A stretch of 64,000 nucleotides of DNA. It comes from Rhypophila decipiens. Its lineage: Eukaryota; Ascomycota; Sordariomycetes; Sordariales; Naviculisporaceae. The translations under genes and the position numbers were made by a program. The stretch is from positions 372,001 to 436,000 of the forward strand of contig MU858060.1 in assembly GCA_033297075.1 (NCBI GenBank). Direction: 5' to 3'. Below the pieces are notes generated by a model. It was given only the letters and a program-made list of their open reading frames with translations, searched no databases and was not told where the DNA came from. The stretch's first letter is position 1. Every line of letters starts with the position of its first letter. This document shows positions 1 through 13,979 of this stretch, piece by piece.

Positions 1-3000
1 AAAGTGACTGACCAGCCGAGACTTCCTATCCCTCATGCTGGCATTACATGTAGAGTATCCGTTGCCCTCTCATATCATTCCCGTATGTTCCGGGAGACAC
101 AAAATGCCCTTTTGCTCAACCGACTGATATATTCAATGTATTCTATTCCGAACACCCTTCCATATGACGACTGTCCGATACCACCAACAGTCACTCGGCG
201 TTCCAAGATACCTCTGGCCACCTTTTGAGTTGCCAAGGTGTGTGGTGTGGGTGACATTGTATCATTGTACGGATACGCCAGGGAAGGAGGGCGGTGATTT
301 TGTGAATTGGGAAGGACCGCCTGCCCAACTTTGGCGTCTTCGGGGATTCTCCAAGTCCCGCACCTTTCACTTTCACATCGAACTTGCCTTAAAGCCAAAG
401 AGAAGAAACTCGGTAGTCGGTACTTGCTCGTAGAGAGTTCCTAACGCATATATCCCTTGCCGAGAACTTCGGTGTGGAAGACAGGTAAACGAGATAAAAT
501 CTGCGATGTGATTGCTGGCAAGCACGACCAAGAAGCTCCTGCGGGGCGGTAGGCTATTCCCAATTCAGATCTGCCATCAAGCAACTGCAGCTGGGTAAGG
601 TGCATCGCTTATTTTTGGAGAGCTTCGTTCCTGACTAGTATCGCAGCAGCGCGACCTTAGCTTCAAATATCAATGTCATATAAAAAGGCTATAAAAGAAC
701 TTAAAGAAGCACTGCAACGACTTGTCCGTGTCCTAGCAATCTCCAGAGAACGGAGGGCGTGGGGGAGCGCTCACGGCCATGTACAGTACCATTTTATTAT
801 CCGATTTCTCAGTCTTTAACCATCACGGTCTGCTCAATTCCGTGGGCCGGAAAGAGCTCAGGGCAGGCAAATGTTGTGACCGGGGAAGGACACAAGGACA
901 GTGAGAAAACGTGCCGCTCATACGGCCAGGTACTTGATCTCTACCCATGGGCCATGCAACCATACCGTCGGCAGCTCACCAACGCATGTGGTTCGTCGGT
1001 GTACTACTTCCACTTCGGGAATAGTCGATTGTGTGAGATGCTCGGAGCATTTGGATAGGCCCATCCATTCTTCCTCTGTACGGGTTACCTTGGACCTTGG
1101 TACTGAATACATGGGGATGCAGCAATATTGCACATGTGTACTAATCTTCATACATTCTTGTAATCCCGGCAGCCGGGATCTGCCCACTTCAGCCCCCAAA
1201 AAACCTAATTCTTGAGCCAAAACGAGCAGGTCTTGGCGACAAATGATCAATCTCATCCTGTGTGGCTAGCCCCGTCTTCTAACCACAGGTTGACCGCCGC
1301 CGAGCGCAGAGCAATCCGGGAAACGCGGCAGACCAGCACATATTTTGGTGCCCCGGATTACACCAGTCGCCAATAGTCCAAATGAAACAAACATTTGAAC
1401 ATCATCGAGGGAATTCCTTGGTGTTGCGGTGTAGGAAAAGCTGGAATAAGAAAACGGAAGCTCTGACAGCAAGTCGACGATTGGGAAACTGGGCCGCGAT
1501 TTACCGCCGCAGCCGGGTGGGTAACTGGGGATGGAGCCAATTCCAATAACACGGTTGAGCGGTGAGACGAATATGGCGAGAAAACCCCGTGGTAAACCTT
1601 CATCGAGTGCAACACAAGCTGAGGAGGGTGGTAAATATTGGCTGGAACAGAGGCCCGTCGCGTCCGACTGGGCCGCAAAGGATTGCCTCTCTCTTCGTAA
1701 TTTGTATGTGAAGAAAGTCGTGCGCGAGACCTGATGCTGTAATATTACCGTCTGGCAGATACCTGATGCAAGTCATCACAGAACACACTTTATATACGTA
1801 TTCTGACAGGCCCCTATGAACATTTATTCACGTAGCCTCGCCGGACCAAGGCTGCTTCGGCTCTCTCGATATGGAAAACCGTCAGCGGGAACTGCACCAA
1901 ATCGGACTAGCGGAAGGGTTCCAGGCCATGTTTTACTGTCACATCGTCCTGCTGGAACATGAGGTTGAAGCTGAGATGCTAAAACTGGACAGCCTAAACC
2001 ACAAAAAGCGGTACCTAGCCGAAACCGACAAATCTTGCTTTCTCCGGTCGTGCTCCAGGGAGGCCGTCACGGCACTGTACAGTACTGTACATCCTGGGGA
2101 TGGAATTCCAATTCACACAGTAAAAGAAGCTTCGATGAAATCTTCTAGATCAGCCATCTTGATTGCAGTACCGACAGACGGATCAGGGTTAGAACCTGGC
2201 TTGCCTAGCGACGCTGTACTGTACCGGTAGCATTATTCGCGTTAACGGCTAGCAGCCGGATGGCTGACCCAGGTGTAGTTGGAAAATATAAGCTGTGACA
2301 CCCGTCGCCAGCCTGTGGTATCGTGCACCTAGACAGCACCTAGTGCCCACTAACCCGTACTTATGGTAATCCGTACCGTCACTCTTATCAAATAAACAAC
2401 TCCCCCTCTAAGGTGCAGGTGCGAATTCCCACGTGACAGCAATCAAAATAAGCTCACTGGTCCTTCCTTGGCTTCAATCTGTGGTGTATTACTTACCGGC
2501 TCCCTAGCGCACAACTGCTGCGAACCTCACGACGACCAAGCTGTTTTCAATTCTTATTTCATGACTCAGGTACCTACTCTTGGACCTCTCACGCAGATCC
2601 AAGCCGGGGATGCGTCCGTGCTGGAGAAATAGGACAGGGACAAGGAGGAGTTGCAGAAAACAGAACGACAGGAATGAGGGAAGAAGAGGGGGAAAGGGGT
2701 GGGGGAGGTGGCAGTTGTTGTCTCGATCATCAAGATCCATACTCGCTGCGGTACGGATGGCTGATGCTGTCCAGTAAACTCCAGTTGTCTGGGTCCCCAC
2801 CGCGCATTTCTCGGCATTGGTCTGAGCTGATGCGATGAGATTATGAAAAGGCCATCCGTACACTGCTCCCGTATTCGTATGGGAAACCGTCGGAAGCTAC
2901 GGTCAGGAATATTGCAGCTCTTGTCTGTCGATGGCATTTTGGGTGTGGGAGTATTCCATATTACCGGTTCGAATTACCACAGCCAACGATTTCAAAGCGA

Positions 3001-6000
3001 TACAGCACAGATCAGGGACTGGGTTGCCAGCGCCTGGAGTCCCCCGGTTCAGATTGCCCAATGGTTTTGACCGCTGCTCGCTTCCTTCCGCTTGGTCTCT
3101 TGGGCCCTGTTCTTCTTGTGGGATGTGGAGTCACGCTATCCCGTGTCCAACTCCATCCCAATGCTGTGGCAGGGTGCCCACTGCCCCAGCCATTCATCCA
3201 GTCTCCAGGGAAAAAGGGAAGTGGGCAGCAGGCAACCGGAACCCACTGGACGGATACCGTACCGGTCACGGGTAACCGTTAACGGGAGCGAATGTGATAA
3301 CCTGGAACCCACCGATAGCAGACTGCCATGTTTATTTCAGTTTACACGCTCTCAAATTACAATTTTAGTCGTATTTTCACCAGACTGCTAATTGCTTCCT
3401 CAGTCCCCGGACCACGAGTATAGGCCAAGCCAGACAAGAAGTATGAGCCAGGAGAATCGTGTTTTCCGTACAAGATGAGGAGGACTATAATCTTAAAAAT
3501 CGGAAGACTACCTATCAGATACAGCTCGTGCACACTGCAATGGACAAGACAGGCTGTGGGGTCTTCCCAGAGATTCAGGGATCTTTACGATCAACTTACC
3601 GCTTTTGTCCAAGGACGTTACGGCCAGACCGTGTCAATTTTGAAGCACTACTGTGTCGCTCCGCAGCTGATGGCAGGCACACACCAACTGATAACAGGCA
3701 CCTAGGTAGTGGTCATATTCATGTTCTCTTGTACACTACTCCGTACAGAGTACATACGCAATACGTGCCTGCCCTAGGTATGTACACTACATTTCCGAAT
3801 TGTTCTATGCTGACGTGTACGGAGCACACAGCAAGGCTGCTAAAATACCATAAGGGAAGCTTTTTTCCACTCTGTATGGATACGGTGTGAGAAATCTATA
3901 TGTCTCAGGTTTGGGAATACCGTCATCAGCCATCTGTTACTTTCACTGCGAACCAATTTCAGTTTACGATGTTGATCACGGAGTTTCTCCTTTTGCATGT
4001 CGATCTCGGTGTATTCCAGTCCCTTTGCGTGCATATAAGTTCTGTTTTCTGGCTACTAGGTCTTGAGAGCTGTTGTGACACCCAAGCAGCTCCTGTCTGT
4101 ACAGTACCTCACGAGTATACTCCTGAACACATACACGTGCACCTACAAGGCGTCGTCTGCGAGCATAGACTTGGTCCCCTCACCCTGCCTTGGATGGCAA
4201 ACCCGGCCGGTGACGAGAGTGTGACTCCAAAACAAGCTTGGGGAATCTGGAACCCAGATATGTTATTGATGGGGAGTGCACTTATTGGTATACTGGTAAA
4301 TCTCTAATCCAATGACGAGCCTCGGTCAGGATCTTCGGCAAGGGACCTGCCGTCGAGAGTCAGTTAAAAACAACTCCCAGCACTTAGTATTCACCTTCGA
4401 AACCAACGACTGCTCAAATTCGGCGCATCTTGTCAGCTAGCATTCTCAGACATGCATATATCTGTTCCAGGTAAACCGCCATGCTGGGAACCTCGGATTG
4501 TTGTGGGTGTGATGAGGTAAAATCGCACACCCATCCTGAACCTCCTTTCGTACCGCAACACCACAGACCAGACCTCTTTCCATTGTGCTGATCGTTTGGA
4601 ACCAATACATCTGAATCACCATTGTACATATGGCTTGTCCTGTTCTTTCTCGATGCTCTCAGCTGAGGTTTTGATATCACGTGTATGTACGACAATATTC
4701 GTGATACGCCGTTATTGCCCCAACGTACTGCAAATCCGACTTCATCGGCTGCTTCCTTGGCCGGGTCATGGCCATAAAGCAACAGAATAGCACCATCGTC
4801 GTCGCCAGGTCAATAAAGTTATTATTTTCAAATAAACAATTATCTTTCCATACGAGCCCTGGAATCTCCAGAAGCCTTCTTGCTAACACCGCTAGCCTTG
4901 CAAGTCGAAGCCGAATGATTCACGCCTTTTGCCTTAGTGCCGGCAGTGACCAAGTCTAAAAGCTTTAGACGACCTGGAGGCTCACCTAAAGGGAACGGTT
5001 CACACGCTACCACCATTCCCCCTTTAGGACCCAAACTGTAATTCTACCTCCTGTGTTCTCATCTGATCGAACGACAACAGCATCTACACCCACCTCAGTT
5101 CGGACACCGGGATTGAAAAGTAGTGCCTACCAAGCGGCATGACAAAGTCCCCTTCTCTTGTTCTCTAGCTCTCGAGACTTGATTATCACTGACATGCTTC
5201 TTTTCTCAGGCTTGAACAAATTCAACCTCCGAAGACGATCACCCCCTCTGCACTGCTCTTTCTTTTAGAGACTGTGTCCACTCCAGTGACAGCCAATTAC
5301 TATGCACGAATTGTCAATAACAAATCAGACTCGAAGGTTTTACCGATACAGAGAATCCGTTGGACAAGTCAAAAACACGACGGATCCACCTCCCTCGGGC
5401 CCGTGGATACTGGATAGTTGTCTGATCCCTCCAATCTTTTGGAAGGGGGGACGGGTTTGCAATCTGTTTCGTTCGTGGACTGAAGCGTCGCCTGGTTTCT
5501 CCACAACCCACTACCAGGCGGAACAAGGGAGGGCGTATGAGAGGTTGTCAACCACGAGAGAGACCGCAAAGGCCCACGATCCTCGCCTTCCCTGTCCTCT
5601 CTCGCTTCCTCCTGCCTCCATTGGCATGACAAACCGACCATGACCCGTCTTCACGACCCCCGCGACGACCAAGACACGCAAAGAATCTTATCCAAGGGCA
5701 TCCCAGCTTGCGGCTCTGGTAGTTTGGGCTGTCATGTGTCACGTTTATGGCAATATCTGTCATCTCCACCCGCTTTCTGGATCCGCCCGTTAAGTTGCCA
5801 ATCGATAGAGACTCCTCAAACCACCCCTGACCCTCTTAATCGGTAATGGCGACAGCTTCAGGGGCTGGCGCGCCCCATGAAAACAAACAGCAAGATGGGT
5901 CGGCATAATTGCCATGAGATTGAGATTGCAAGTCACTTTACTAATAATCGTGCTCGACCAGACAAGATGAATGTAACGAGAGAGAAAGATGCTCACAGCA

Positions 6001-9000
6001 GAAGACCAGCTCCAGCCGGTATGGGCGCAACGCATACCGCACAAGAGCACTGTGCCGAGTATTAGCGTAGGGTCCACTCCATGTCCCTAGACTCTCGATA
6101 TCCGTCCACTGTTGTCAAAGTGCGTGGGCCTCAAGGTCACCTTGACACTAACAGGCAAAACACCGTGTGGCGGTACCTTTTCCCCTGTCCCGGAAAAGAT
6201 GAAGAAAGCGCGTCAGGCCCGCCGCGTGGTGCCTGTGATTGAGATCTGAGCCAAGTTTGTCAACTGGAGGAGCTAGTCGGGGTCCTTGAGATGGGGCCAA
6301 CGAACTAAAACCCCAGGTTCGGGGTTCGTGATGGAGTGGCACTACACTAGTGTGGTCAATCACGGGCTCTAGACTAGCGTAGTGTAAGGTAGTGCCCATC
6401 TAACGTGCTACGCCATCTTTCGTTGACCAAAGGGAACAAAGGGACGTGGGCGAGGGTACCGTTGCGTACATACCCTTCACCGGGGTAAGGGGGCGGGTGT
6501 GCTGCGAAGGATCTCCTTTTCTTCTCACCTCTCACACGCTCGGTGGGCTAGGCTGTTGTGCTAGCAGTACGGTATCCGTAAAGACTCCCCCTCCCCCTTG
6601 TTGGGATCTCACGATGGATACGCAAGATACCACCAGCCACCCGATTCGAGATTCTTGGAAGCTAGCATTGACGGAGAGAACTGCCGTTGTATCAGGCAGG
6701 AGGAAACCACAACTAAGCCCATGACTCTCTTGGCAGTGGTAGCCTGCCTCTGCTTTCCTACTGTCCCTTTTCCATTTGTGTGCGTTTCTAAAATTGTGCC
6801 TGATGAGGAGACCATCGCGGAATATCCCCCGCCCCCAATTTGACAGCAACTGCAGATGTTCCGGGAACGGTCAAGTCGGATGGAGCCCAGTTGAAGCAGA
6901 GAGATAAACTCGGCAGCATTATCGGATGGTTGGCTGACCGCTCTGTTCGGCCTATCGGCCTTTCCTCAAACCTTGTTGTCTCTCCCGACCGGTCTCGACA
7001 AGCTCAGGGAAGGACCGGCCGACACAGAAAGTGGACACTCGACTCCACTGCGGCCCGGAAGAGAGCACGAGACTGGATACCTCAGGTAGGCAGAAGTGGG
7101 AGACGAAGAGGACGAAAAACGGAAAGATCACGAGCAACTGGCTCAATAGAAACGGTTGTCTCGGTTTCTGGTGCTTGTCCTATTCATCATGCTACCTCTG
7201 TAATCGTGAAATTCCGTTCCGGCGGTCCAAGACTCCGTAGCATATCCGGGAAGACATTCTCGCCTGCTGCTGCAGCTCCTGCCGCGCCTGTTGGCTTGTC
7301 ATTGTATTCGCCGGCGGCTGTCATTACAGCCACGTGCAAAGTCAAACCATGCATAGGACCATCAAATCTCACGATATCAATCATCCTGAACCCTTTCCCG
7401 TTCCCCTTGTTCTTAATTGCCAACAGAATCAATGTCCAATCTCAAAATCTCCACACTCAACTTTCGATATTTGCTTGCTATTGCATCTCATGCTTAAGAT
7501 CTTGTATTCCGGATACCTCGTGCCGAATTTTCCTGAGCGCGATTCACACATTGGTCATTGACGCTCCTGCACGATATGTCTCGTGAGTCGTGCCCTGCTC
7601 CCGTTCCGCACCTGGCTCCTCTTCTCTTCATGCCCAACCGAGGGAAAGAAATTTCTGATGATACCGACCCCCTTGATACAATTTCCGTCAAGTCAATCCT
7701 GTTCCAAGCACCTAACACCATCTCCAGATACCCGACAGGAACGGTACATGACAATGGATACAAAACACAACCCTACCCTACCTCGTCGGTACACTCCATT
7801 ACAACCTCATCTCACACTAAAACTAGGAAACCCTACCACCAGCTTTCTGTCTGCCTTACCTAACCCTTGTCTCCCTGCACTGCCTAACATCAGGTGTGTG
7901 ACCCTCTCGTCAAAAATGACCAAACACTGTTCATTCCCGATTACAACCCCCCCTTTTTTGCAAGATGGTTTATTTTTGTTCTCCCAACTCACACCTCACG
8001 ATACTACCATTCTCCACAGACTTTGGGACTGGGCACATGATTTGTTGAGGGGGGCAAAGGGTTTAGATCCGGTACAGACATGGGCAGGACCAAATACTTT
8101 GGTTCTGCCAGTGGTTCACAATCAAAGGGAGCCACAGAACCACAACCCCGGGGGACAGGTGGGAGCATGAAGAAGCAAGACAAAATAAGATTCCAGAGTC
8201 GCTTCTGTCTGCAATCTTGTCTCCATCTGTCAGTCCTCCTCATCTCGCAGCTTGCATCTCACGATCTTGTCTGTCTCGCTTCTAACCGGGGGAGGAGGCA
8301 AGGGAGTAAGTGTCGTTTGTTTTTCCTCATCTTACTAGTCCAGATAAACTTTGTCCAAGTTGAGCTAAGTCTATGGGTAAGGTAGTCAGTGAAACGACGT
8401 GGGTTGTCCGTACGTGTACCACTGCAGAATCTCTCTCTAGCTCTTCTTGTCCGCCTTGCCATGAGGACGGGATTACCAGATGGCTGGGCAGGTAAACAAA
8501 CTGGGACTCTCCCGCAAGAACGGTAACTCTGACCAAGCGCCGTCCCATTGTATGTGCACACACTACGAGCGCCAGTGGGATTAGACTCGCCCATCAAGCA
8601 AGCCATCTACTACCATACCACGCGGTCAGGCACAGTTTGGCATCCTTCACAATCCCAACCGTTAGTTTCTCTGGTCTGGGGCATCGTAGCGGCAGTACTA
8701 GTTGCCGTCATTAGCGGTGTTACCGCTTTGTCCACGGCACTGTACTGTACATACGTTCGTATCCATAGTGAAGACAGACCGGTCCCCTTTATTTTCCGTT
8801 GTGATTGTTGCTACCGGCGGCGGCGGCACAGCAAGCTCGCACCACGCGCTCATCAGACGAGCTGGAAAAAGCAAGGCTTAGCCTCGATCTGCCCTTGGTC
8901 CCTTGACGAATTCCCGGGAGTTTAGCGCCTCCCCGAGTTTGGGTCGGCGATGTAATATCGCACGGTTCTCACAAACAGACGCCGCCCACTCATGCTGAGC

Positions 9001-12000
9001 CGGGCTTGGTCCACGTGTAGTGTACACCCTCTGGCGGTGTAAAAAGACGAGACAAGAAATAACAAGACATTGCCTAGCGCTGGCTGGCTGCTGTATGTCT
9101 TACCTCGTTTCTTCCTGTCCGAGATGTTTATATCTCGATCTGTTGTCTAGATCCCTTGCCGCCCCGAGAAAGAAGTCACCAAGACAAAACAAGGAGGTTG
9201 GTAAGTGGTACATACATCCCCGCCATTGCGAGAGAGCTGTGATCACCAAGAATGTAAAGTCAACGACAAGAAGATCATCACAGAACCCCGGTCGGTTTAC
9301 GCCGGATTTTACTCCGCCAGCCAGTTAGAATTGGAGATAGAAAATCTGAACGCAAATCTCAGGAGCATATCCGTTCAGTATGGATACACTACCGTTTTCT
9401 ATTAACAAGATCTTCTGTTTAAGATTTTTGGGAGATCTTAGTGCTCAACATTTCTTGGCCAGGCTTTCTCCCGCATGCCATACACAGTACAGGGTGCATG
9501 AAGCTGAATCACGAATGAGAAGAATATAGGATATGCAGGTGGGCCAAAGTGGAAGGCCATTCAGAGAGAAACGCGGGTAGACCAGTCCAAGAACATGACG
9601 AAATAAAAATGCTCAGATAATGATATGCACAATGTAAATTACTCTTGTCTTATCCTCTGTGTTGTATCCCGCGGCTGGTGCATTGTCACATACAGTACGG
9701 CGGCCAAAGGGGGAGGTACCGAGCCAGTCAGTTGGGCTTCCCAATCTACACTGTATACTTGCAGAAACCAATATGTAAGTTGTGATATATTGTTGCCTCT
9801 TTGAGAATGGGCACATATCATACATGTGCATGGAGGGTGGCCACAGCTCCAGCTCTCCCCAGTATTATTGCCGATACCAGAGAGCCGGGAACGAGTTTAT
9901 TACAGTGTCTACCTAACCTTTCCGTACGTGCCGAGGCGAGAGCTGCGACTTGAACGCCACCGAACACGAATATGCGGTGACTTGAAGCCAGAGACGTTCA
10001 CGGAGGATTACACTGTAGACACTAGAACATCGAGAAATGTTCCTTTTGTGCTCTAGTGCTCTTTCTTCCCTTATTTGCGTGATTGAATCATGATTTTGAT
10101 CATGCATGGCAAATCGATCGAGAACCCATCAAACCAACTTTCCCCCGCCTCTTTCTTTCTCCTTTCTCTCCGTTTGCCGGGTTCCCGATCTCGATTTGCT
10201 GTTGCTTTTTCAGCTGACCATGACCGTGACCACACACAATGGCACACACACACGTTGATAACTGTCACACACACACCACCAGTCAGATGAGCAGCATCAC
10301 TTCTGTTTTCTTTCCTTCTTTCCGGCCTGGCGGGACTGTACACACCCACGATACGAGAACCATGATGAACATTTCCCGAATATTGGGAAACCGTCGTGAA
10401 AAAAAAAGCATGGAACAAAATGGGGGCGGTCTAGAACCCTTCTCTTGCAGGACTGTGTCACGTCCATCCACATACGCTCACACCCACCCCTTTTCTTTTC
10501 GCAGCAGCTGAAAAAGGGAAAGGCAAACACGCTCTTTTCCCGGGTGAAAAAAAAAAGAAACGAAAAACAAAGGGCTCTTTTATATAAATTTACGTATTGG
10601 TTACTACCTGACCGTACAGGCATAAATAAGATACAGTACTGACAAGGCCGATTAAGACAGGGAGTCATGATTCGTGATTGGCCACGGAGTTATTTCCATT
10701 TGCTCGGGATTGGTCAATACAAACTTGCTTACCATGTTCCGTACGGATGGATAAGACGTACCGTAGCCATGTCTTGAATTCATACACGGCATATCCGTAC
10801 CGTGTCGCAGAGGACCAGATCCCGAGCCCCGGGCCGTCCGTGAGTGCCGATATCCCGGATCCGAATTCGAGAAATACGGGATATTAGATCTGGCCCGGAA
10901 GAAGGAATGGGAATGGGAGAACGGAAAAATGAGATTGTCGGTGAGGTTACGAGAGTCTAGAACATCCGTGGCGTATAAGTGATGTTTGACATTTTGTCTC
11001 ACAGTGACCTCCGAGCTTTATGTGTTTACTCAGCGGGCATATTGGCTTGCGCCTTGTACGTCATATATCGTTGTTAATGAATGTGCTCCCTGTTAGAGAT
11101 TAGCGGTCAGGATGTATCTTGTACCTTGGTTGTCTTAGATCCTTTGTGGTGCAACGGGTATGGCGGTCGAGTAAACAAAACAAAAGGGGCTGTTGGTGTT
11201 GAGGCACTGAGGAACATATCATATGGTGTTCACCCCCATGCGTTGACAGGAAGATTCCCGATTGCTCAAGAGAAGGATATCTAAAGGCCTGTATATAACG
11301 AAGCTGTATCTCCTGTCCACCAGTTGCGATTGTGTAGACTTTATTGACACAAGTGATGCTGGTCTGATACTGCGTCGATCTTGTAACCTCATGTGCCTCA
11401 GAGCCGACCTGGTCGAATTACAAACACCGAGACCAAGGACATTATGACTGAAGTTGCTCGTCTATGAGCAGGGGAATGAGAAACACAAACCAGTGGATCA
11501 TGATATATGGGAAACTATCGGCCATGTTCTTTCGTAAGAAAGCGATATAACGTTCTCTGATAGTCTTGTATTTGATCCGTTCAAGGCATATATTATAATT
11601 GCGTTTTGCTCGTTATTTGCCGTATAATTGTGTACAAAGTTATACTGGTCTACCGGACTTCTGTATAACTATTGGCCATACCAGGGAAAGAGCAAACGGC
11701 AAGTGATGACAACGGAAGGAACGGGGTGAGTGTCTAGACGGGCTGGAAGGTGGGTGCTCTTCCATCTGATCCCGGTGCTTCTGTTCGTCACCACTCCTTC
11801 CCTCTGTCAAATGGCTACCGATTCGGTCATCCCAAATTTTTACAATCCCCCGCCCAAGCCACCTTCCCTGACAGTTTAACCAACATCGTCAGGTAAGAAG
11901 GGCTTCGGCGCTTCTCATCGCAACTTGCCGCTCGAATGAAAGCTTCTTCTGGCAGCGACTAATTGGTTCTCATCTCCACGTCATGTCTGACTGGTGCCTT

Positions 12001-12352
12001 CTGGTGTTTGAGTCTGTGACGCAATCTTGAGCATCTCTCTCACAAGCAGGAAGCAAAGGAACAGGAGCAAACATTCCCACTCGCCGAAAGAACAGGGCAC
12101 CGCTTCGCCACTGCCACTTTACTGCCTTGTCGGAAGACACGCCTGCCTCGATCGCTTTGGTAACTTCAAGGGACTGTGGCTTGTAAGCTACGACTGCCAG
12201 ATACATATGCGCCATACCAAGGAAACTAAACCATCGCCCAGAAGAGATATCGTTGGACCTGCCCAGCAATGTCGTTTCTCACATCTTTACCACATGCACT
12301 TCCCCTGCCACTCCTGGACTTGGGCATCCAATTCAGTCGATCACGTCAAAAC
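1..12352. other. Gene-poor intergenic region
   Basis: No supportable gene is visible here. The open frames are short, mostly lack an ATG, have no codon bias like that of the genes further right, and do not join into spliced models. The region contains a CA-rich microsatellite near 10231-10280, A-rich runs near 10400-10570, and several copies of the palindrome-like GTACAGTAC/GTACTGTAC. I see no reverse transcriptase, transposase, terminal repeat, tRNA or 5S rRNA. A non-coding RNA or a fast-evolving small gene cannot be excluded. Confidence 0.6.
10231..10280. repeat. CA-rich microsatellite
   Basis: Three short runs of alternating CA occur within 50 bp, interrupted by AATGG and by GTTGATAACTGT. 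It is a simple-sequence tract in the gene-poor left part of the window with no evident function. Confidence 0.7.
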
Positions 12353-13979
12353 ATGGCGAACCGACATTCCAGTAAGGGCAAGATGACAAGACGCCGAGAT
12401 TTTGGAGCCGACTGTAATCACGAATCCATGACGAGACTTTATCAGCCGAGCCTCCAGTGTACCATCTGCCGGCGAGGGCCGCAGTTTGGTTGGATGTATC
12501 GCTGCACCGTCGACAGAGAACCCCTGATCATCAAGGCCAAACAAAGGGGGGAAGACGTAAGTAGCCTGCCTAGCTCAATTCCGAGAACGGGGTGATCACT
12601 CCATGGATAGGGGTCTTGTCTGACAGAAAGATAGGTCGCGTTCGATAAGATAGGGCGAGCTTTCGCTGAGCAGATGAGCCTGGGAAAGCATGGTGCCGAC
12701 TTGAGGACCCAGAAATACGCCCTACTCAGAGAGATCACGGCTGTTGAGTTGAATACTTATACCCCCGATCAACTGGCCACTATTCTCTCGCAGCGAGACA
12801 ATGTATGCGTTAATGCGCCACAGGTCACAGCCTGCAAGTCATTTGAGCTCTCAGCTGACCAATTACCAGGTGGTAGAATCAATAGCCAAAGACCGACGAC
12901 GTTCTGATCACGGTGTTCTCTGCCAGGCCGGGCATAAATACCCCGACAACCAAAGACCGTGGATGCCCGACGAGAAAGAAGAGTGCGGGTATACGGTCTG
13001 CCAATCATGCATTGGCATGGTCAATGACAGGTCATGGGTGAGCCTGAATGGTGTTCTAAATGGCGACATCCTCCCGACCGTGGCGACGGCTTATGCTTTT
13101 AGCTACTCGAGGTCGAGACCATATATAGACGCCGACATGGCAAAACATCTCGGGTGCCGTCCGGTCTGTTTTCCCGACAACCATCCGGTCAGCGTTGCCA
13201 GGAGAGTATCGGGTTACTGGAATTTGGAGGATCAAGTCGACTCCTGGTTCGCAAACAATGACGAATTCTCCAAGACCATGGACATCACAGCTGAGATCTC
13301 GGATAGCGATGACATTAGTGATTTTAGTGATGAGTCCTTCGAAGACGAACAGACTGCCTCGGAGCAGTGGACTTATTTTCCGGACCCGCATCTTGAGGAA
13401 TTCCACTCTGACATCTCTGCCCTCCACGAGAACTCATTGGACCCAGACTCAAATCAGTCGTCGTCGTACACTAACAACCCTATCCGCCCACCATGGACCC
13501 CTCCCCCAACACCGTCTTACCTCCTGAATGAGATATCAGGCGAGTGGGCACGAAATGATGGACGAAGCCCGTTATCTCTCAAGACAAACTCGACGGTTCG
13601 GATGCGCCTGTTTTCGTCTTTTCCGTCTATCAGTACTGTCCTGCAGCAGGAGTCTGACTATGACAGCTGGTCAGAAGAGATGCGTGACGAAGAGCTCGAT
13701 TTACCTTTTAGCGAAAACGTTCTTGAACGAGCCTGGGGTGTTGCGCTGCCGAGATCCAACCAGGCTGAGGAGTCCTTATTCGCCGAAAGAAAGATATCCA
13801 CAGGCGATTCAAAACCTTCAAATGCATCTACGCAAGACGCTAGTCACCAGACCGTCCCCGCTGTTGTTCATTTACCTAGCGCCAGAACAGCTGTGGCGCT
13901 CATGACGGAAGAATCGGTAGAGGACGGGACTCCCGATTTGGTGCTGTCTGTCGATGAAGAAGCAGAGACGGCAAGCTAA
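12353..13979 (+). CDS. Unrecognised fungal protein with Cys/His cluster and acidic C-terminal region
   Basis: Three exons are inferred: 12353-12556, 12635-12802 and 12870-13979. The introns of 78 and 67 bp start GTAAGT and GTATGC and end TAG and CAG, both in phase 0, giving 493 residues. I do not recognise the family. The N-terminal third has Cys21/His23, a CTIC pair at 36-39, Cys51, then Cys142/His146, Cys163 and a CQSC pair at 168-171, which could form one or more zinc sites. From about residue 255 the protein is Ser/Asp/Glu-rich, with a Pro-rich stretch (PPWTPPPTPS), and looks disordered. The ATG at 12353 has a good context (AAAACATGG). An in-frame ATG at 12269 would add 28 residues. The gene is convergent with the hemerythrin gene downstream. 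Function is not assigned; the zinc idea rests only on Cys/His spacing. Confidence 0.7.

Noticed and set aside
1871..2230. 119-codon ATG frame in the left gene-poor region
   Set aside because: No motif, no splice partner, and it contains the intergenic GTACAGTAC palindrome. Kept out as unsupported, although a small gene is not impossible.
6840..7586. 248-codon plus-strand frame
   Set aside because: It starts with TTG, has low-complexity Arg/Ser and shifting composition, and shows no family resemblance.
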